Assembly: GCA_013334395.1 (NCBI GenBank)
Contig: JAAXXS010000002.1
Location: forward strand, 1 to 64,000
Source: Holophagaceae bacterium
Lineage (GTDB): Bacteria; Acidobacteriota; Holophagae; Holophagales; Holophagaceae
Length of the DNA: 64,000 nucleotides
Direction of reading: 5' to 3'
This document shows, in pieces, positions 61,840 through 64,000 of this stretch. Made by a program: the position numbers and the translations under genes. The notes beneath the pieces are model-generated. The model saw nothing but the letters and a program-made list of their open reading frames with translations, searched no databases and was not told the DNA's origin. How positions within the stretch are numbered: the stretch's first letter is position 1; every line of letters starts with the position of its first letter.

Positions 61840-64000
61840 CTAAAGCCCCGTCCACTCCGCGAGCACCCGCTGGGCCTGGAGGATGGGGCCTTCCTGGCTG
61901 CCGAGCACCGGCAGCCGCACGGCGCCGTCGGGGCTCAGGCTCGCGCCCCTCTGGGCGCCCACCCAGGCCATGAGCTTCACGGGATCCACCGGGGTCTGGG
62001 GACTCAGGCGCAGCTTGAGCTGGCCCTTCTCCACGGCCACCTCGGACACCGCCAGCGCCTGGGCCCGCAGCTTCACCTTGAGCAGCTCGAAGAAGCGCAG
62101 GGTGTCCGCGTCGTCGTCGGTGATGCGGCCGAAGCGGTCCTCCAGGTCCAGCCGATAGAACTCCAAGTCACGTTCCTCCCGGAGCCTGGAAATGCGTTTG
62201 TAGGCCACCAGGCGCTCGCTGGCCTGGTCGATCCAGCGGCGGCTCAGCTGGGCGCCGGGGGCCAGGCCGTCGAGTTTCACGTCGAAGGTGCCGCTGGGCT
62301 GACCCTGCAGCTCCTGGAGGGTCTCCTCCAGCAGCTTCACGTAGAGCTCGAAGCCGATGTCGTGGATGTGCCCGGACTGCTCGCCGCCCAGGAGGTTGCC
62401 CGCGCCGCGCAGCTCGAGGTCCATGGCCGCCACGCGGAAGCCCGAGCCCAGCTCGGAGAAGTCCTCCAGGGCCTGCAGGCGGCGGCGGGCGTCCTCGCTG
62501 ATCTCGTGCTTGGGCGGGATGAGCAGGTAGGCGTAGGCCGGCACGTCGCTGCGGCCCACGCGGCCCCGCAATTGGTACAGCTGGCTGAGGCCGAAGGCAT
62601 CCGCCCGGTGGACGATGAGCGTGTTGGCGTTGGGCACATCAAGGCCGTTCTCCACGATGGTGGTGGCCACCAGCACGTCCACGCGGCCCTCCATGAAGGC
62701 CAGCATCACCTGCTCCAGCCCCTCGTCGCTGAGCTGCCCGTGGCCCACGGCCACCCGGGCATCCGGCACCAGCTCGCGGACCCGCGCGGCGATGGCCACA
62801 ATGGACTCCACGCGGTTGTGGACGAGGTAGACCTGGCCGCCGCGGCGCAGCTCGAACTGGATGGCGGTCTGCACCAGCTCGTCGCTCCAGGGCGCCACCA
62901 CGGTCTCGATGGCGAGGCGGTCCTTGGGGGGCGTCTCGATGAGGCTGATCTCGCGCAGGCCCGTGAGGCTCATGTGCAGCGTGCGGGGAATGGGCGTGGC
63001 GCTGAGGGCGAGCTGGTCCACGTTGAGCCGCAGCTTCTTCAGCTTCTCCTTGTGGCCCACGCCGAAGCGCTGTTCCTCGTCGATCACCACGAGACCCAGG
63101 TCCCCGAACTTCACCCGGGCCCCCAGCAGCTGGTGGGTGCCGATGACGATGTCCACCTTGCCATCGCCGAGGTCCTGCAGGATCTGCTTCTGCTCCACGG
63201 GATCCACGAAGCGGTTGAGCATCTCGATCCGGATCGGGAAGCCCGCGAAGCGCTCCTTGAAGGTCCGGAAGTGCTGGAAGCAGAGCACGGTCGTCGGGCA
63301 CAGCACCGCAACCTGGCGGCACTCCAGGGCCACCTTGGCCGCGGCCCGCATGGCGACCTCGGTCTTGCCGAAGCCCACGTCGCCCACCAGCAGCCGGTCC
63401 ATGGGCCGGGGCGACTCCAGGTCGGCCTTGACCGCCTCGCTGGCCTCGATCTGGTCAGGCGTGGGCGTGAAGGGGAAGTTGGCCTCGAAGGCCGCCATCT
63501 CCGGCCCGTCCGGCGGGTAAGCGTGGCCCTTCTCGAGCTTGCGCTGGGCGTAGAGCTTGAGCAGCTCGTCGGCCATGTCGCGGATGGCCTTCTTGGCCTT
63601 CCGCTTGACCTTGGCCCAGCTGGCGCCGCCCAGCTTGTCCAGGGGCGGCAGGTGGCCCTCGGCGCCGGTATAGCGCTGCACGAGGTCGGCCCGCTCGAGG
63701 CTGACGTTCAGCTGGCCGCCGTCGGAGTAGCGCAGCTGCAGGACCTCCTGCTCCTCGCCCCCGGCCGTGAGGGTGGCGAAGCCGATGAACTCGCCAATGC
63801 CGTGGTCCATGTGCACCACGCGGTCCCCGGGCTTGAGGTCGCGGAAGTCAGACAGGAAGGCTGCGCTGCGGGACTTCTTGGGAGCGGACTGGGCCACCTT
63901 GCGCCCGAAGATCTCCCGCTCGGTGAAGACGACGATGCCCGGTTCCCGCAGGTGGAGGCCGGCGCTCAGGGCCAGGTGGATCGCGCGGCAGCCGGCCTCG
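61840..64000 (-). CDS. mfd: Transcription-repair coupling factor Mfd, C-terminal part
   Basis: This is the 3' part, open at the window edge (about 720 residues visible). From the edge it reads EREIFGRKVAQSAPKK, then the RNA-polymerase-interacting domain (LKPGDRVVHMDHGIGEF), the RecG-like translocase with GDVGFGKTEVA, DEEQRFGV, TATIPRTL-like SATPIPRTLH and QLRGRVGRSD, and the C-terminal D7-like region. It removes stalled RNA polymerase and recruits UvrA. Frame continues to position 64000 without a stop. Confidence 0.96.
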   Translation of the reverse strand, partial: EAGCRAIHLALSAGLHLREPGIVVFTEREIFGRKVAQSAPKKSRSAAFLSDFRDLKPGDRVVHMDHGIGEFIGFATLTAGGEEQEVLQLRYSDGGQLNVSLERADLVQRYTGAEGHLPPLDKLGGASWAKVKRKAKKAIRDMADELLKLYAQRKLEKGHAYPPDGPEMAAFEANFPFTPTPDQIEASEAVKADLESPRPMDRLLVGDVGFGKTEVAMRAAAKVALECRQVAVLCPTTVLCFQHFRTFKERFAGFPIRIEMLNRFVDPVEQKQILQDLGDGKVDIVIGTHQLLGARVKFGDLGLVVIDEEQRFGVGHKEKLKKLRLNVDQLALSATPIPRTLHMSLTGLREISLIETPPKDRLAIETVVAPWSDELVQTAIQFELRRGGQVYLVHNRVESIVAIAARVRELVPDARVAVGHGQLSDEGLEQVMLAFMEGRVDVLVATTIVENGLDVPNANTLIVHRADAFGLSQLYQLRGRVGRSDVPAYAYLLIPPKHEISEDARRRLQALEDFSELGSGFRVAAMDLELRGAGNLLGGEQSGHIHDIGFELYVKLLEETLQELQGQPSGTFDVKLDGLAPGAQLSRRWIDQASERLVAYKRISRLREERDLEFYRLDLEDRFGRITDDDADTLRFFELLKVKLRAQALAVSEVAVEKGQLKLRLSPQTPVDPVKLMAWVGAQRGASLSPDGAVRLPVLGSQEGPILQAQRVLAEWTGL

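Noticed and set aside
1..64000. CRISPR array, insertion sequence, integrase or rRNA genes
   Set aside because: No regularly spaced repeats, transposase motifs, integrase tyrosines or rRNA sequence were seen on reading.

Overview
The window is a GC-rich (about 65-70% G+C), gene-dense stretch of bacterial chromosome. G/C-ending codons, many ATGA/TGATG start-stop overlaps and recurrent GGAGG-type ribosome sites are visible throughout. The gene set points to a Gram-negative, respiratory, chemo-organotrophic bacterium: minor pilins with PilY1, an RND/TolC efflux system, a KdsC-like phosphatase, NapC/NirT multihaem cytochrome, class II-type cytochrome c, acyl-CoA dehydrogenase and enoyl-CoA hydratase, and many TPR, PilZ, STAS and Ser/Thr-kinase signalling proteins. 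My best guess is an acidobacterium of the Holophagae (Geothrix/Holophaga-like). That is inference from gene content, not proof. No CRISPR array, insertion sequence, integrase or rRNA operon was seen.

Layout. 0.2-9 kb: DinB-family protein, small cytochrome c, a tandem pair of paralogous MFS exporters, an SDR oxidoreductase, an alanine-type aminotransferase divergent from an acyl-CoA dehydrogenase, and a membrane-anchored TPR protein. 9-18.6 kb: transglutaminase/TPR protein, ArnA-type formyltransferase, FabH-like ketosynthase, PepSY-like protein, YdjI-like SPFH protein, a minus-strand operon (biotinyl-like protein, 35-aa microprotein, enoyl-CoA hydratase, CDF cation exporter), YchF and a PilZ protein. 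18.6-25.5 kb: signalling block with a Ser/Thr kinase fused to a beta-helix, then an operon STAS / RsbW-like / RsbU-like phosphatase / HtpX, a GAF-like protein and a FYDLN zinc-ribbon protein. 25.5-34.2 kb: adenosine-deaminase-like enzyme, tRNA-Arg(TCG), tRNA-Leu(TAG), tig-clpP-hisC-recQ cluster, six-haem inner-membrane cytochrome and cmk.

34.2-42.4 kb: a seven-gene minus-strand operon led by an ArsR-type repressor with an inverted-repeat operator overlapping its own promoter. It encodes TolC, a lipoprotein membrane-fusion protein, an RND pump, two small membrane proteins and an anchored rhodanese. KdsC and a small beta-barrel protein follow on the plus strand. 42.4-44.8 kb: an 8-oxoguanine-deaminase-like amidohydrolase coupled to formyltetrahydrofolate deformylase. 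44.8-53.4 kb: a minor-pilin operon (FimT-, PilV-, PilW-, PilX-like, then a 1781-aa PilY1). 53.4-55.1 kb: a sparsely coding accessory stretch with a degenerate DUF5131-like protein and an unknown partner. 55.1-64 kb: S9 peptidase, HAD-IG 5'-nucleotidase, a truncated thioesterase remnant, a secreted triple-repeat protein, a DUF2254-like membrane protein and the 3' part of mfd, which runs off the window.

The most unusual points are the kinase/beta-helix fusion, the vWA domain of PilY1 split by an approximately 700-residue insertion, the CX3CH haem site in the cytochrome, the lysine-less biotinyl-like protein followed by a microprotein, the DUF5131-like protein that has lost its N-terminal cysteines but has a C-terminal cysteine cluster, and the chopped thioesterase gene abutting the triple-repeat gene. 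I did not find a clearly novel multi-gene defence or secretion system.
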